A stretch of 64,000 bases of DNA from Pilaira anomala (Eukaryota > Mucoromycota > Mucoromycetes > Mucorales > Mucoraceae), in the NCBI GenBank assembly GCA_025716855.1, contig JAIXMQ010000009.1:526001-590000 (forward strand). Reading direction: 5' to 3'. The translations under genes and the position numbers were made by a program. Positions 12,371 through 25,619 of the stretch are shown here, piece by piece (positions within the stretch are counted from its first letter, which is position 1; each line of letters opens with the position of its first letter). The notes beneath the pieces were generated by a model. That model was not told where the DNA came from. It ran no database searches and saw only the letters and a program-made list of their open reading frames with translations.

Positions 12371-12870
12371 GGTGTGAATGGTGTATATATATGAAAAAAA
12401 CCGTTAAAAAAAATAATTTTTTTTTTTTTTTTATGCTCGAATTTATATTATACTTTGGGAAAATGTGATTGGAAGAATTAAAACATCTTATTCGTCAACT
12501 TTGGTTATGAAGCTCGGGCTATTACGGCCTTCAGCACAAATAACTCACTCTTTCTTTTAAGAAGTAAAACGTGAAGCATCCCGGTTAGAATAAAAAAAAA
12601 TGATGCCCGAAAATGGCGCTTCTAAAATAAATTTAAAATGGAAGATCATATTATCGAGAACTTCAATACCTTTGACACAACAAAAGAAATCCATTTTCAA
12701 TAGTCTCAGTCAAAATGAAAACAACTGTGTCAAATTAGTAAACTGGTGTCAAAATGCCATTGATAACAATTTTAACATCTATTGAGCAAGTATTACAGAA
12801 TAGATATACACATAAAAGCGTAATAAATCAGAATAAGATTTTACTTTTTGTTGACTGTATATGTATTATA

Positions 12871-12902
<32 letters not shown>

Positions 12903-12986
12903 GGGAAAATGTATTAAATGCGGTATGCTTTGAAAATGGGAAAAGGAGAGAAGGAGAGAAAGAGAGAGAAACAAGTTATTATTTTT
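12371..12986. other. Intergenic with (AG)n tract
   Basis: Spacer between the DUF4396 start and the helicase stop. It holds a (GA)n run near 12881-12902. A 61-codon ATG frame on the + strand (12600-12785) shows no recognisable domain and is not called a gene. Confidence 0.5.
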
Positions 12987-15801
12987 TTAAGATCGAGTAG
13001 CTAAAATTTCATTTTTAGAATCGTGTAATTCAGAAGGATCCATCTCTCTAAACTGTTCACTAGCCGTCGTATTCAACGACTCAAACACTTCTGGACTACG
13101 ATCCAACAACTTTTCCAAGTCATGATCCGAAATCACTTTATCACCTTGTGCGACGATCTGAACCTGTTCACCATCCTCCGAAGCCAAGATCTCAGCCATT
13201 TCACGTACAGTGTTCTCTTGGTTCTTTTTCGCGCTACTGGCAGCCACAGGTGATTTAAATTTACCTTTACTAATCACGAGTTTCTCTAATCTACGTTTCG
13301 CTGTCGCCCGTTCCAGGATTTTAGCTTCCACGGTTTTAGCTGCAACAAATCGATAGATCAAGACCGGTTTCGTTTGACCAATACGATGCACACGATCTTG
13401 TGCTTGTAAATCCATTTGTGGGTTCCAATCACTATCAAAGATAATCACAGTATCAGCAGCAGTCAAGTTGATACCTAATCCACCTGCACGGGTCGATAAC
13501 AAGAAGAGTTGCGTTTTACATTTGGGATCACTAAATTCTTCAATTTGTTGTCGACGGTCTTCTTGTGATACACCACCGTCTAAACGACATACAGGCCAAC
13601 CTTTGAGACTCACCGCCCAATCTTCCAAGATATTCAACATCTTTGTCATCTGAGAGAAGACCAAGACTTTATGGCCACGTTCAAATAAGGCAGTTAAGAG
13701 TCGATCAAGTAACAAGACTTTACCGGACTGTGCAGCTAAATCGTTATTCAAGACGGGAGCACCTGTGGTGGGATCTACGGGCCAATCAAAGAGGAAAGGA
13801 TGGTTACAGACTTTACGTAATTGCATGACCAGATTTTGAAGATGTAAACCATTCACTTGCTTTACGGCTTCGGCTAATTTGACTTTCTTTGCTACAGCAG
13901 TAGGATCGATTTGTTCTTCCACGGGACCCTTTTCGATTTCTTTAAAGAATTGACGATCTGATTTCTCCTTGTAATCTATCGCCTTCTTCTTTTTTTTACT
14001 TTCTTCTTCCTCTGTTTCTTCTTCTTTTGGTTGATCTTCAGGTTTGGTAATCTTTCTTTTAATAAGATAATCACGAAGATCACGCTTAATGATAGCATCG
14101 TATAAATTCTTTTGAGGTTGGGTTAAAGGCGCATATAAAAGGTACTCTTTCTTCTTGGGTAAAGAATGTTCGACATCGGTCTTTAATCTTCTCAACAGAA
14201 AGGGTCTAAGGATGGTATGAAGACTAGAAACGATATTATCTTCTTCTTCTTCACGCATAATACGATCTCTTCCAGTCTTGTGATTAATATCCGAGAAATC
14301 AAACCAAGATTGAAACATATCCAGGTCATCAAAGATATCAGGTAACAAGAAATTCAATAAACTCCATAATTCGGATAAATTATTTTGAAGTGGAGTACCT
14401 GTTAAAAGAAGTCGATTCGCACTTGAATAAGTCTTTAATTCCTTGATCAATCGACAATTCATATTTTTGAGTCGATGTCCTTCATCTACGACAATATACT
14501 TCCAATTGTATTTCTGTAAAAACTTGCGATCGTTCATGACAATTTCATAACTGGTGACGATGACAGGGAATTCCATGGTAGTCTCCTTCTTTTTCATCAT
14601 CTTACGATTAATCATATGTTGACGCTCTTCTTTGGAACCATGGTAAAGCAAGACATTGATCGTAGGAGCAAACCGTTTGAATTCATTCACCCAATTGGCT
14701 AAAGTAGATAAAGGGGTCACGATCAAATAAGGGCCAGCCACATTCTTGGCTTTTAAATGGGCGATGAATCCAATGGTTTGTAAGGTTTTACCTAAACCCA
14801 TCTCATCGGCCAAGATACCATTTAACCCGTTTTCCCAAAGACTGACTAACCATTCAACACCAGCTAATTGGTAATCACGTAAGATACCTCCTGTCACAAG
14901 ACTCGGTTGACGCGCTGAAATGGAAGGTTTGGTGATGGGGTCTTCCTTTTTCTTTTTTGTACCGGCGGATGTTTCTTCAATAATAGCTTTACTTACACTA
15001 CCATCTGTTTGTTTCCGTCTTTTTACATCCTGTAAATAAGGTGGGAAAGGGGGGGGGGGAAAGTTAGCATTTTATATATATATATATATATACACATGTA
15101 TATCGCTTTCTTTTATGTTTTTTTTTTTTGTTCAATTTACATCTTCTTTTAAATAATCCGTCAATTGATAATCAGCATCTGTCGTTTTTCTCTTGGAATT
15201 AGAGGCACGCGTCTTTCGTGTTTTTCCGTGATTTTCATCTTGTTGAGTTTCAACTGGTACGACGGTATCAGCAACAACCGCATCCATTTGAGCCGCCTTT
15301 TCACGAGCTTGTTCTTGTTGTTTAGCTAATTTGGTTCCCAAGATGGTAGCATAAGCACCTGATTTCTCTAATAAAAACTTGAGACGTTTCATACGTTGAT
15401 CTTTGACAGTTGTATCGAATTGAGCTTGTGCCTTTTATATGGAATTAAAAAATAATAATAATAATAAACCTGTTTATTTTTACCTCTGCTCTCATACGAT
15501 TTTCTTGTTCTAACTGAGTTGTCTTTGCCATAGCAACTTCTTCTTCTACGATTGATTCACTTAATCCAGATTCTACTGCTTCCTTTACTTGGATAGTTTC
15601 AATTTCTTGTTCACTTGTTGCAGGTGAAGTTTGCGTAGTAGAATCCTTAACCAAAGAAATTAAATATGTCAAAAAAAAAGAATTTCCTTTTTCTTTTTTT
15701 TTTGAGTAACTTACATTGGATAAAGGAGGTGTGTCCATATCGATGGGATCAACGCTTAATGATTTATCGGTTGGTTGGTCTATTAAAGTATCTGTCGACA
15801 T
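12987..15801 (-). CDS. SNF2-family chromatin remodeller, LSH/HELLS/Irc5 type
   Basis: DNA-dependent ATPase that slides nucleosomes; LSH homologues act in DNA methylation and genome stability. Exons on the minus strand are 15801-15715, 15645-15484, 15431-15141 and 15029-12987, all in frame, 860 aa (human HELLS is about 838). An acidic, Ser/Thr-rich N-terminus and a Gln/Glu/Lys coiled-coil-like region precede the helicase core. Motif I is DEMGLGKT, motif II DEGH, motif III LTGTPLQNN and motif VI QAQDRVHRIGQ. The C-terminal TVEAKILERATAKRRLEKLVISKGKF is typical of the LSH branch. A lysine/glutamate insertion (KEEETEEEESKKKKK) lies between the RecA-like lobes. The first three exons are small and separated by A/T-rich introns. 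Confidence 0.92.
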
Positions 15802-16027
15802 ATTTGAAGAAAGAAAGAGAAAAAAAAAAAAAAAAAAAAATAGAAAAAAAAAGGAGGGGGAGATGGAAATAATAAAATAATAAAAAAAAAAAAAAAAAAA
15901 AGTCACTGAAAAGGGATTTGTTTGTTATGGTTTTTCTACGATATATATCTTTTTTTTTTTTTTTTTTCACATCTTGATTTATTTGTTTATATGTAAAAAA
16001 AAAAGAGAGGAACGTGTAATTGTATTT

Positions 16028-16056
16028 ATGTGTGTGTGTGTGTGTGTGTGTGTGTA
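16028..16056. repeat. (TG)n microsatellite
   Basis: About 14 TG dinucleotides in tandem, in the spacer between the helicase start and the eIF1 stop. This spacer (15802-16184) also holds several poly-A/T runs and no coding sequence that I recognise. Confidence 0.85.
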
Positions 16057-16184
16057 ATGTATATGTATATGCTTTTAAATATATATTTTTCTTACAAAGA
16101 AAAAAAAAACAAAAAATTTAAAAAAGTGCGTAAAAAAAAAAAAAAAAAGAAAAAAAAAAAGGTATTATTATTTGTTATTGTTAT

Positions 16185-16596
16185 TTAGAAACCATGAACC
16201 TTGATTTCAGCCTTCTTTGCAATACCCTCAGAAACCAAAAATTCAGCCATCTTCATACGTTGATCACCTTGCATTTGAATAATTTCTCCGTGCTCTTCGT
16301 CTTCAACGACTGTACCGTTACAAGCAAAGGCTTTCTTGACAGCCTTTAATAAACGCTTACTATCAATTTCCTTGGGTAAGCCTTGAAGGGTAGTTAAAGT
16401 CTTACGACCGTTACGTTGTTGAATACGGAGATCTATTTTTTATTTTATATAAGTCGTCGTCATCATCATCTTTTTTTTTTTTAAAAAAAAAAAAACTCAC
16501 GAAGGTAGTTAGTAGTACTTCCACCACCTTGTTCTTCTTCGACATCAGCAAAAGGATCTATTGTATAATATTATGTTTAGTTGACTGTGCTTCTCT

Positions 16597-16632
<36 letters not shown>

Positions 16633-16665
16633 AAAAGGTTTGTTAAGGTCTTCGAGATCAGCCAT
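16185..16665 (-). CDS. SUI1: Translation initiation factor eIF1 (Sui1)
   Basis: Controls start-codon selection on the 40S subunit. Exons on the minus strand are 16665-16632, 16557-16501 and 16432-16185, giving 112 aa, the usual size. Diagnostic sequence is DPFADVEEEQ, then LRIQQRNGRKTLTTLQGLP, KKAFACNGTVVEDEEHGEII and the C-terminal IKVHGF. Intron 1 includes a poly-T run of about 28. It diverges from the secreted protein gene starting at 17011, so the 345 bp between them is a candidate bidirectional promoter. Confidence 0.96.
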
Positions 16666-16776
16666 TTTTTTATTTATTTATCTATCTAGATGGATGGATG
16701 GATGAGAAAAAAGGGTAAAAAATACTTTTTTGTTGTCTTTTTCCTACTGCTGCCCCCCCTCCACACACACTGTCAC

Positions 16777-16807
<31 letters not shown>

Positions 16808-17010
16808 GCCCATGGGTTGTTAAAAAAAGAGAGTAGTAGTTTGATTTGTTGAAACGCCGATCATTCTTTCGTGTTAAAGAATGAAAACAAATCTAGTTGA
16901 GAACAATGGATTCGTATCTGAATAGCTATAAAACCTATTTTCTCTTCTGTCTGTCTCTCTCACTCTCTCTTTCTCTCTTTCTCTCTCTTTTCGTTGATCT
17001 TGATATAATC

Positions 17011-18094
17011 ATGATTTTGTACAAGTTACTATGTGTATATGCATTACTATTACAAACAGTTATTACTTCAGCCGATGATGACTCCTTCTCCTCAACAACA
17101 TCAAAAACCGATTCAATGTCTAATACAAATTCAGTTAGTTCAAGTGACACAGTTGACAACAAGGCCAATGACACGTTACTTCATGCTGCTCATGTCACAC
17201 TAAGCGAATCTCCTGTCATCATCTCTGTACCTACCACAGGCTACACCAGTACCATAGTCATCCATGGTAAGACACAACAAATTGTCGTCTCTCTCAAGGA
17301 ACTCTCTCAAGACGGTATACCTCATTGCTATCGAAAAGGTAAAAAATTACCCTTTTCTCAGTACTGGATACCAAAGGAAAACGAATGGGATGAGAATAAT
17401 CATGGCAAAAGAGTTTATTTAGCTGGCGATGAGAAGAAGAAACCGTTATTGGATAAAGATAAGAACCAAATTGGCATGGTTTCAGTTGATATGTATGACA
17501 AATGTGAGATGGAAGGCACGGTAAAGTCTTAAAAGCAATCACATTACTAATTATATTTAATCATCTTATCACAGTGCTTATTAGAGAATGGCGATTTAAT
17601 TAATATCGATAATTCTACAAAATCTTTCATCAAAGTAGGAGGTCAAGGACGTCGAAATAACGTATTTGGATTAGGCTCAGGTTCACAAAACCTTGTACCC
17701 TTTGTGAGCGTAGCTGTCAACGATATACCGTTAGGTAAAACACTCTATATTGAAAAACTAGATGGTTTAGATCTAGATGGTCAACAAAAGCATAATGGGT
17801 GTGTACGTGTAGACGATGATAGTTGGTCATTTGATAGTAAATATTTTATCATTTTTCAAGATGACAAATATATATATTAATCACTTATAAAAAAAAAAAA
17901 AAGGCTGCCAAATCGACTTTTTTGTATTGTCCTACGTAGATTACCTTTGGTTGAATTTAGATGAAAAGGTTTCGGTTGAAGTAAAAGACTGTCAAGTGAA
18001 GAACTATGTTACAAGAAACCATTTAGCTCATGTAAAAGCAAGTACGGATCAAAGCATTATACCCTCTTTACTCGATGCAAAATATCAACCTTGA
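17011..18094 (+). CDS. Secreted double-psi beta-barrel (3D/RlpA-like) protein
   Basis: Three exons, 17011-17520, 17575-17836 and 17904-18094, give 320 aa. The start was chosen at 17011 because MILYKLLCVYALLLQTVITSA is a clean signal peptide; the upstream in-frame ATGs at 16897 and 16906 would only add a (TC)n-encoded Leu/Ser run and look like 5'UTR. A Ser/Thr-rich mature N-terminus follows. The C-terminal half has PFVSVAVNDIPLGKTLYIE, HNGCVRVDDDSWSF and CQIDFFVLSYVDYLWL, which matches the 3D/RlpA-type barrel (PLG..Y..E, G..RVDD, D.FV.SY). The catalytic role in fungi is not known; cell-wall association is inference. The final exon begins right after an A-rich acceptor. Confidence 0.72.
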
Positions 18095-18232
18095 ACCTGT
18101 CAACTCCTTCACTAATCTATATTTAGAAATATATTTCGGTGATTGAATTAATAAAAAAAAAAAAACTTTATATACACATTTTTTTACTCTCTTTTTTTAC
18201 TCTCTTTTTCCCTTTTAGTAGTACATATAAAA

Positions 18233-20179
18233 ATGACCTTGGATACTATGGAAGCTCCCTTCGGTGTAGTAGATATGGGATCCAACGGAATAAGATTCGG
18301 TATCGTCACTTCCTTATCTCGCCATTTACCTGTAGCCTACGAAGAACGAGCACCTATTTCCTTACTCGAGGCTCAAGGAGAAGACCACTTTATTCCACAA
18401 GAGACCATAGACCAAGTCATCACTAGTTTCTTACGATTCAAAACCATTTGTAAGCACGAAGGTCTCGATCCAAACAATGTCAAAGTCATTGCAACCGAAG
18501 CCACTCGTATTGCAACCAATTCAAAAGAATTTTTAGATACCATTTATAAAGCAACTGATTGGACTGTGGATATCTTGACAAAAGAAGAAGAAGCGATTAT
18601 TTCTTCTATGGGGATTGTAGGTAACGTTTTTTTTTTTTTTTTTTTTTGAGTGTAACAAATAAGGAGTAAAAAGTGCAGTAAAATAACATATGCTCTCCTA
18701 TCTTTTTTTTTTTTTATAGGGTCGTTTTATAGAGTCAATGGATTGACTATGGATTTAGGTGGTGGATCATGTGAATTAAGTTACGTTACATCCAATTTAC
18801 TTTCTTCTTCTCCTTTATCTTCTGATGAAAGACCTAAAAAAAGACTCAAGACATCCTCGAGTCCAGTCTCACTTCCGTACGGTGCAGCCATCCTTCGAAA
18901 GAGGTTATTAAAATGTGATGATGCAGAAAAGAAGAAAAAGAAACTGTACAAGGAAATTAAGGAACAAATGAAACTAGCCAAGGAGACCACGAATATTCCA
19001 GGTCATTTAAAAGATTACGATGGATACACACTGTACATGAGCGGAGGAGGATTTCGTGCGTTGGGCTATTTATCCATGGCTTACACAAACCATACAACCC
19101 TCTCATCAAATGAACCCATGATGGAAAGAAAGAAGAACCAAATGAGTTACCCTATTCCAATCATCAGTGGATACAGTATGACGGGTGACGAACTAGAATC
19201 TTTGGTCGACCAATTCAAAGATCGAGATCCAGAAGACCTCGTGAATGAACTGGATGTATTTCGTATCTCAAAACGTAGAACACGTATGATTCCCGCCACA
19301 TGTTTCTTAGTTTCAGCTATTTTAAAAGTACTCAAGATCAAACGCGTTTATTTCAGTGAAGGCGGTGCACGTCAAGGTATCTGTTATCAAATGTTACCTT
19401 TCTCTGAACAATTGAAAGACCCTTTAATTGAAGGTGTGAAATCCCATGTTTCTCATTTACCTCATGCACTCTCTACACATGAATTTGATACGGTCCATAA
19501 AGTATTAAAAGATGCGATTCCATTACTTTATTTATCTCCTGATCATCCACTTCAATTGTATCGATTAATTCCGGCTGCATTACATCTTGCCAACCTCACT
19601 ACACATTATCCAAAAGAGACACGTGCCTTTGTTGCTTTTCATATGCCCTTAGCCAGTGGTCCTTTAGCAAATATACCGGGTTTGCTTCATTCGGAGCGAG
19701 CAATTTTAGCTCTCATTCTTGCGTATCGACAAGGAGGACAAGTACCGGATCCTGCATTTGGTGCAATTGAAGATATGATTGGAAAATATGGTGTGGCCGT
19801 CTGTAAATACCTTGGTAGATTAATGGAAATCATCTTTTTAATCTCACCAAGACAACCTGGTACTGCTTTATTAGAATCTGGTCTTCAGTTTAGATTAGTC
19901 GATTCTGATAGTACAACGGATGAGGAGGATCAGACCACGTTGGCTTCTTCTTTTTCTTCTCCTCCTGTCACACCTACTTCGCAACAATTCTATCGACCTT
20001 CGAAACTCGAAATTGTGTTTCCAAAGAAACCTAGTCCGATGTTAGAAGCTCCTGCTGTCATTTCCGTGATTGAAAACATGGATAAAAAAATTCAACCAAA
20101 GAAATTTGAATTAGATCAAGAAAATTGTTTATTAGATTCAAATATTAAATTGTTTTCCGTTTCCGTTGTTAGATCTTAA
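18233..20179 (+). CDS. RTG2: Ppx/GppA-family phosphatase, Rtg2-like retrograde regulator
   Basis: Two exons, 18233-18620 and 18720-20179, give 615 aa (yeast Rtg2 is 588). The ASKHA ATPase-fold motifs are GVVDMGSNGIRFGI near the N-terminus and LTMDLGGGSCELSY directly after the intron. RKRLKTSSSP lies in a short insertion and there is a C-terminal helical domain. The SNGIR wording is typical of Rtg2, the cytosolic sensor in mitochondria-to-nucleus signalling, rather than of bacterial exopolyphosphatases. An in-frame alternative start exists at 18248. It converges with the TRP-like gene, whose stop lies 47 bp downstream. Confidence 0.9.
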
Positions 20180-20226
20180 ATTATATATATATATATATAT
20201 ACTATTAATACAATTTATTTATTTAT

Positions 20227-22855
20227 TTATTTATACAGTTTGTTGTTGTTTTTTTTTTCTTCTTCTTCTTGAATTAAAATACTAGTGGGTGAGGGTTGAT
20301 GAGGTGGGGAATAACTAGAGGAATCATTATTATTTAATACTAAATGTCTTGGTAAAGGAGGCGGAGGTGAATGAGCGGAAGACCTTAATGGGGGTGATTG
20401 TAATGGTGGGGTAGATTGTGATCGTAGTGGGGGTGGATTCATAACATATTCCAATAAAGGTTCACTACTTGGAATAATGTCATCATCTAATCGATACACT
20501 CTACTACTACTACTATTACTGGCTGCCGCTGGATGATTTAAATAACCTGCAACCAAAGAAGGTAACATGTCATCCACTTGATCTGGTTTCAATACACTAT
20601 TACTTTGATTCGGTTGTGAATAATAATTTGTAAATTGATCTAAAGTTTGTGAATCACCTGTCAATCGATGATTGTTATTATTGCTAATATAAAAACTTGC
20701 GTTTTGTTGCGTTGTCACATTTGACATTAATGTAGCTGAACTATGAAGATGTAACTGATGTGGCGCTGCTGCTGCTGCTGCTGCTGCTGTACTTCCTTTA
20801 TTATTTCGTTTTCTCCACATGACCATACGTGCAGGTGGTTTCCCTGTTTCATCATCTAACAATTCATCTATACCAATACCTGTCGCTATCGTCACCAAAT
20901 TCTTGATCTGTAAGACCAGGAACAAAAAGAATGCAAGACAATGAAATCCCATTTGAACATATGCCAAGTATTGTTTTGATAAAGTCGTTGCCTTGACTTG
21001 TGGCAAGTATCCAATATTCAAAGATAAAACAATCAATCGTATAAAACCAAGTACCACATGTATCAGATTCACCTGTTTATCGCTGTAAGGTAACTTGATC
21101 AACATCACAGTCATCAATCCACATTCGGCTAAAATCACCAAGATAATCTGGGCTAAACCACTCGTTTGAAATAATCCAATCATGGCTGCTACAAGTGATT
21201 TATAAACAATGATCATGATAAAGAATTGAAATGTATCGTCTGTAAATGTATTGTAAAGTGATCCGTAGCGTAATAGCAAGTTGAATTCGGTATATAGAAA
21301 TGACGCAGGTCGAATCTGTAATAATTTGATCGCAACGTATCCGTAACATAGAAACGGTGTCATTAAAAATAGTGCTGCCATCAATGTAATGTACCAATAC
21401 GATGGAATCATTAATTGGTAAAAAGATAATATCAGGATTGGAAGGTACGCCAAACTCATCACACGCACCAGCACGCCTAATAAATAAGAAATATATATAT
21501 TTTTTTTTTAGCGAAAAAAGAAATTATTATTTTTATATACTCTATCTATACCAATTGTAAAATCCCACATCTTGCTAGACTTGCTTCGATAACTTTCATT
21601 ATCTTCAAATTCACCTCTCATATAGAAAATAACCCAAATAACGAAACATAACAATAAACAAGATCCAATCATAATGAAAATATAAACCATCATGGTAAAG
21701 AACATGGCATTGATATCGATTCCTGTGGCTATAGCAAAATTTGACATCCCTGTTCCAGCTACATTAATATAACCCTCATCATCATTCACAGCATGCTGCG
21801 TAACATTATTCATGATGTCCTGTCTTTTATTCAACACATAACCCGGTATACTATGCGTCGATCCAACGTTGGACGACGTTTCAGTTGATTCATTCTCAAA
21901 CAAGCGGCTGATCAAGGCATGAAGCCAACCTGCCTGATTAAACAATAAAAAACTCCAAGAGAAATTAGAAGTGAATAAAGCATGAAAGCGAGGGTAATCA
22001 ATATTGAATTGTCCTAGCATTACAATAAATTGTGAATAGAAAACCAAATCAAAGAACCCAGGTGTCTTTAATCGAAGTAAACCAGGTAACATGGCATAAT
22101 TTGAACTGAATAAAATCATATGGTGTTCTTCATGAAACGATGACACGGATCCAATGAATGAGACTAAAGCGGCAGAAAAGGTTAAACTGATAGGTAACCA
22201 TCGAAATATCTTTCGCCATACTGGATGTTGATATCCTACAGGTGCAAATTGGATACAAATAAGGTGACTTGAATCGGCTGCAATGGCTGAATACTGAGCT
22301 GTAATATCCGCCAATGGATAGGAAGGAATATAAGAAAGGTTATAAGACTATTAATAGATGAGTAACAAAAAAAATCATACACTTTTTTTTTTTTTTTAAA
22401 AAAAAAATGTCTATTTTTACCCTTTGAATCGTAAAGTTTGTTCTTGGTTCAATAGGACATCCTCCTTCTACACTGTCAAGACAAAATTGCGTTCGGTCCG
22501 AATAAAATGATTGAAATCCAAACTTTACTTCCATTCTAGAACTAGAATAAGCTATAAATAAATCATCAGGTCTCTATTATACGTATTATGTATGTCTTTT
22601 TCTTTTTTTACTTGTTCCTTCTTGGTTTAAACTAGTGATTGTTTCATTCGAAGTACCAATAAAATCAAAACTGTACCTTGATTTATCTATATCCAGGTAT
22701 CGATTCACGGATAAAACTTCAATCTGTCGTTGTTGTTGACTACAATAAGTAAAATTTGTATCGGTAGAAAACCAAACTGAATCTATAGTTTGTGCTCGTC
22801 GTAATGGTGTAAAGTTGACGAGTAAAATAAATATAAGGTTCAACAAAAACCTCAT
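20227..22855 (-). CDS. TRP-like ion channel / FLC-family membrane protein
   Basis: Four exons on the minus strand are 22855-22612, 22551-22421, 22347-21552 and 21476-20227, giving 806 aa. A signal peptide (MRFLLNLIFILLVNFTPLRRA) is followed by a lumenal ML-like domain with paired cysteines (FTYC.., FCLDSVEGGCP). About nine hydrophobic segments come next, including MMVYIFIMIGSCLLLCFVIWVIF. The cytosolic C-terminus is low-complexity: an alanine run near 20769-20788, Asn/Ser and Pro-rich stretches (PPPLRSQSTPPLQSPPLRSS). This order is that of fungal FLC/TRP_N-TRP proteins linked to calcium and flavin-carrier functions. The intron 3 donor is G|GTATAG; the more obvious GTATAT four codons later breaks frame. 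Confidence 0.85.
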
Positions 22856-25619
22856 TATGTTTGTGTTGTTTATGGTTATATGTTATATAAAAAAGAGAGA
22901 GAGAGAGAAAGAAGAAGAAGAAAAAAAAAAGAAAGAGTTCTGTTAAATCAACAATGAGCCCCAGACACCACACATAATTTTAGGTTGTACCAACAGAATA
23001 TATATAGATTATTTATATCCCATTCGGATACATGCCGTCCCGTGGTCACAAAAAAGAAAGACATTTGTTTCTTGTAATTAAAAAAAAAAAAAAAAAAGAC
23101 GTTTGAAATAATAATAATAAAAAAACTTCATACAGATGTATTATTTAAACTTTATCACGACAAAATAATTCATCAAGTCCTTTTCAATTGCCTTGTTTGG
23201 CAGTGGAAATCTGACTTGAAAAATGGATTGAGCAAAAGCGTACTCAAAAGTTTTTTTTTTTTTTTTTCGCTTGTTTAGGAAGTTGATGCTATTCGCGTTG
23301 TTGTTGTTGGTGATTTTCCAACGAAATTATTATCTGAAACACATGCGTTGCTTTCAGTAACGAGCCCCCTTTTTCAATTGCAAGATGTTTTCTAAAGGAA
23401 TCTCTCTGTTCGTTCATGATCCATGCGTCGATCGTTTTGAAGAACACAGTGAGATAAAATGAGCATTGTTTTCTATACATATACCATAAGCCAGAAAAAA
23501 AGTGTTACAGAGAGTAGCAAACACTGTGGTGGCTGGTATCATAACAGGATTCGAAAGAATACTTGATCTGTAAGTACTAGGCAGACTTGCGGTTACATGC
23601 TGACATACGTTGCTGACATTTGATTATACATCCTTTTGGTTAAAATAGCTGTTTCTTCCTAAAACTCTTTCACTTCCTGGAGTTAAGATTTGGGTAAATC
23701 CAGAATTTTTTTTTAGAGTACCATGTTGACCATGATACTTTATTAACAAATTACTAATCTTTTTTTTTTAACTATGTACAGAATCGTTGGCATTTTATTT
23801 GATGGTACCGATCCTGTTTGTGGATTCTTTTGTTGATCTTGACAGATACTTTATCCAAACAATCTGAGCTTTCATCTATTTCTTTAATGCGATTTCTATC
23901 AGTCATATTATGAAATCGTTGATATTGATTTTAAAATTAAGTTTCTATATTGTATTTATTATCAAATGGACTTTCACAGAATCCATCCACTTTCTTTTTC
24001 TTGTGATAATCATATCACCTTGGTTATTATCATATACAATGCTTGCGTTATATTATTCACAGTACCAATATTATTTAATTTATCGGCTGTGTATTCCTCT
24101 TATTATTTTCGACAGACAGTTGTGAAGAGGATTTTTCGTATTTTTTTTTTTTTTTCAAGTTTTTTTTTTTTCAAGAGGCCATCTCTAAAACACTCAATTG
24201 GCCAAGTGTTTCCACTGTAGACTTATTCGCCATGGTGAAAGAACTGTGTTCGATATTTTCGTTACTGGTTGTGGTGCAAAATAGGAGAAAGACTTAAAGC
24301 GTCTACCATTGAATCAGCTTTAATTTATTATTATTATCCAAGACATCATCGAAACTGAATTCAGCAGTTTTCCTTTTGTTGGTCTCTAAATCAAATTGTG
24401 GATTTTGAGATTTAAAATGACGGCTAATATTGCGATATCATCCCTTGGACCTATTTGTTTGACCCGCCAACAACCATCTCTCGCCCTAAAGCGCTTGGAC
24501 GCGTAATTTTCCACTCCAATCTTGGGTAGTACACAGTCTGCCCAGAAAAGTTTCTGTTATATTAGACAAGAACTACTTCTTTATTATAAAGTTACTGGAG
24601 CTATAATCTATTTTACCATTGAAAACATGTATTATATGTACATGTTTTAAAGCTGTCTATTTTTTTATACAATTCCTTTGTACCTATGTTATTAAGTAAG
24701 AGATTAAAGAGAAGTTAGCGAGCATATTCATGTTTATTTGAAGAAGAAGAAAAAAAAAGTACATAAAAAAAAGGAAAAGGAAAAAGAAAAGGAAAGAAAA
24801 AGATATAAAAAAAAAAGATTATTAAACAAACCTGTTTGCGATATATCATGTGGCGATACGCCGAGAATTAGATAATTATTTCGTCATTTAACAAACAAAA
24901 GATGTACCTCCTCAAGAGGTGAGGGTATAAGGATAGGCTTATTCAGACAAAGTCGTCAATGTTCCAAGCTGGTAAAAGATCAAGCAATTAGAATTGCTCA
25001 AAGCGAATATTAAAAGTGAGCTTTAGAAATTACTATAATAAGAAGTTTAATCTAAGTCACAACAGCGAACATTGGTTACGAAAATTGGGGTTAATGACTG
25101 TTTAAAATGTAAACATAAAACAAGTGATTATATGAATGATTGCTGTTAGGATCATGTAAACTGTGAAATGAAAATTGACATCGATTCCATGGCTGATTTT
25201 AATGTTAAAGGGCATGGGAATTTGTTTAATCAATCAAGTTGAGAACCCGCGAAAAAAAAAAAAAAAAACTTTATCAGATTTTATTGAATATGAAATTGAG
25301 TCTAAACTAATGCTTTTCTTATAGTTTTTGACAGGAAGATAATAGATTAAAATAAATATGATATTGTTTATTGGAATTCAAGATTCCAGTTAAGATGACT
25401 GAAAGGTAAAACGATTTGAAATATTTCGCGAAATATACTACTACATGGTAAGTAAAATTATAGAAAACGAGGAACTGGCCACCGGGTATTTTATTTATCT
25501 TAATCCAATCAATTTTACAATGACAGCAAAAATTTCTCAGGGATATAAAAGCCAGTTTTTATTTCTTTTTTGTTTATTTGTTTCTTGTTCGTTAATACAC
25601 CCCGAAAAAAAAACAAAAA
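22856..25619. other. Long spacer with decayed sequence, no intact gene
   Basis: About 2.8 kb between the TRP-like gene and the BIM1-like gene. It has simple repeats (poly-A near 23080-23097, poly-T near 23251-23267 and in 24141-24172) and scattered short open frames without start, stop or splice logic. The only stretch with good coding character is the minus-strand relic at 24303-24557. The last few hundred bases should include the BIM1-like promoter. Confidence 0.5.
24303..24557 (-). pseudogene. Frameshifted coding relic of unknown family
   Basis: Two overlapping minus-strand frames read as one protein once a one-base shift near 24431-24434 is allowed. The first part contains WADCVLPKIGVENYASKRF and the second SQNPQFDLETNKRKTAEFS, ending in TAG. 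Codon content and residue order look protein-like, in contrast to the surroundings. Neither upstream exons nor a start codon are visible. Origin (gene or mobile element) unknown. Confidence 0.35.

Noticed and set aside
12600..12785. 61-codon + strand frame MMPENGASK..
   Set aside because: No domain, no splice partners and the region is otherwise intergenic.
15445..15970. Phe- and Lys-rich frames around the helicase start
   Set aside because: They come from poly-A/T runs; only the short exons at 15715-15801 and 15484-15645 fit the helicase reading frame.
16897..17010. Upstream extension of the double-psi-barrel protein
   Set aside because: It translates a (TC)n tract into Ser/Leu repeats; the downstream ATG begins a proper signal peptide.
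23289..24220. Several short ATG frames in the gap (hydrophobic on +, Lys/His-rich on -)
   Set aside because: The frames are short and mutually overlapping, arise in AT-rich sequence and show no conserved motif.
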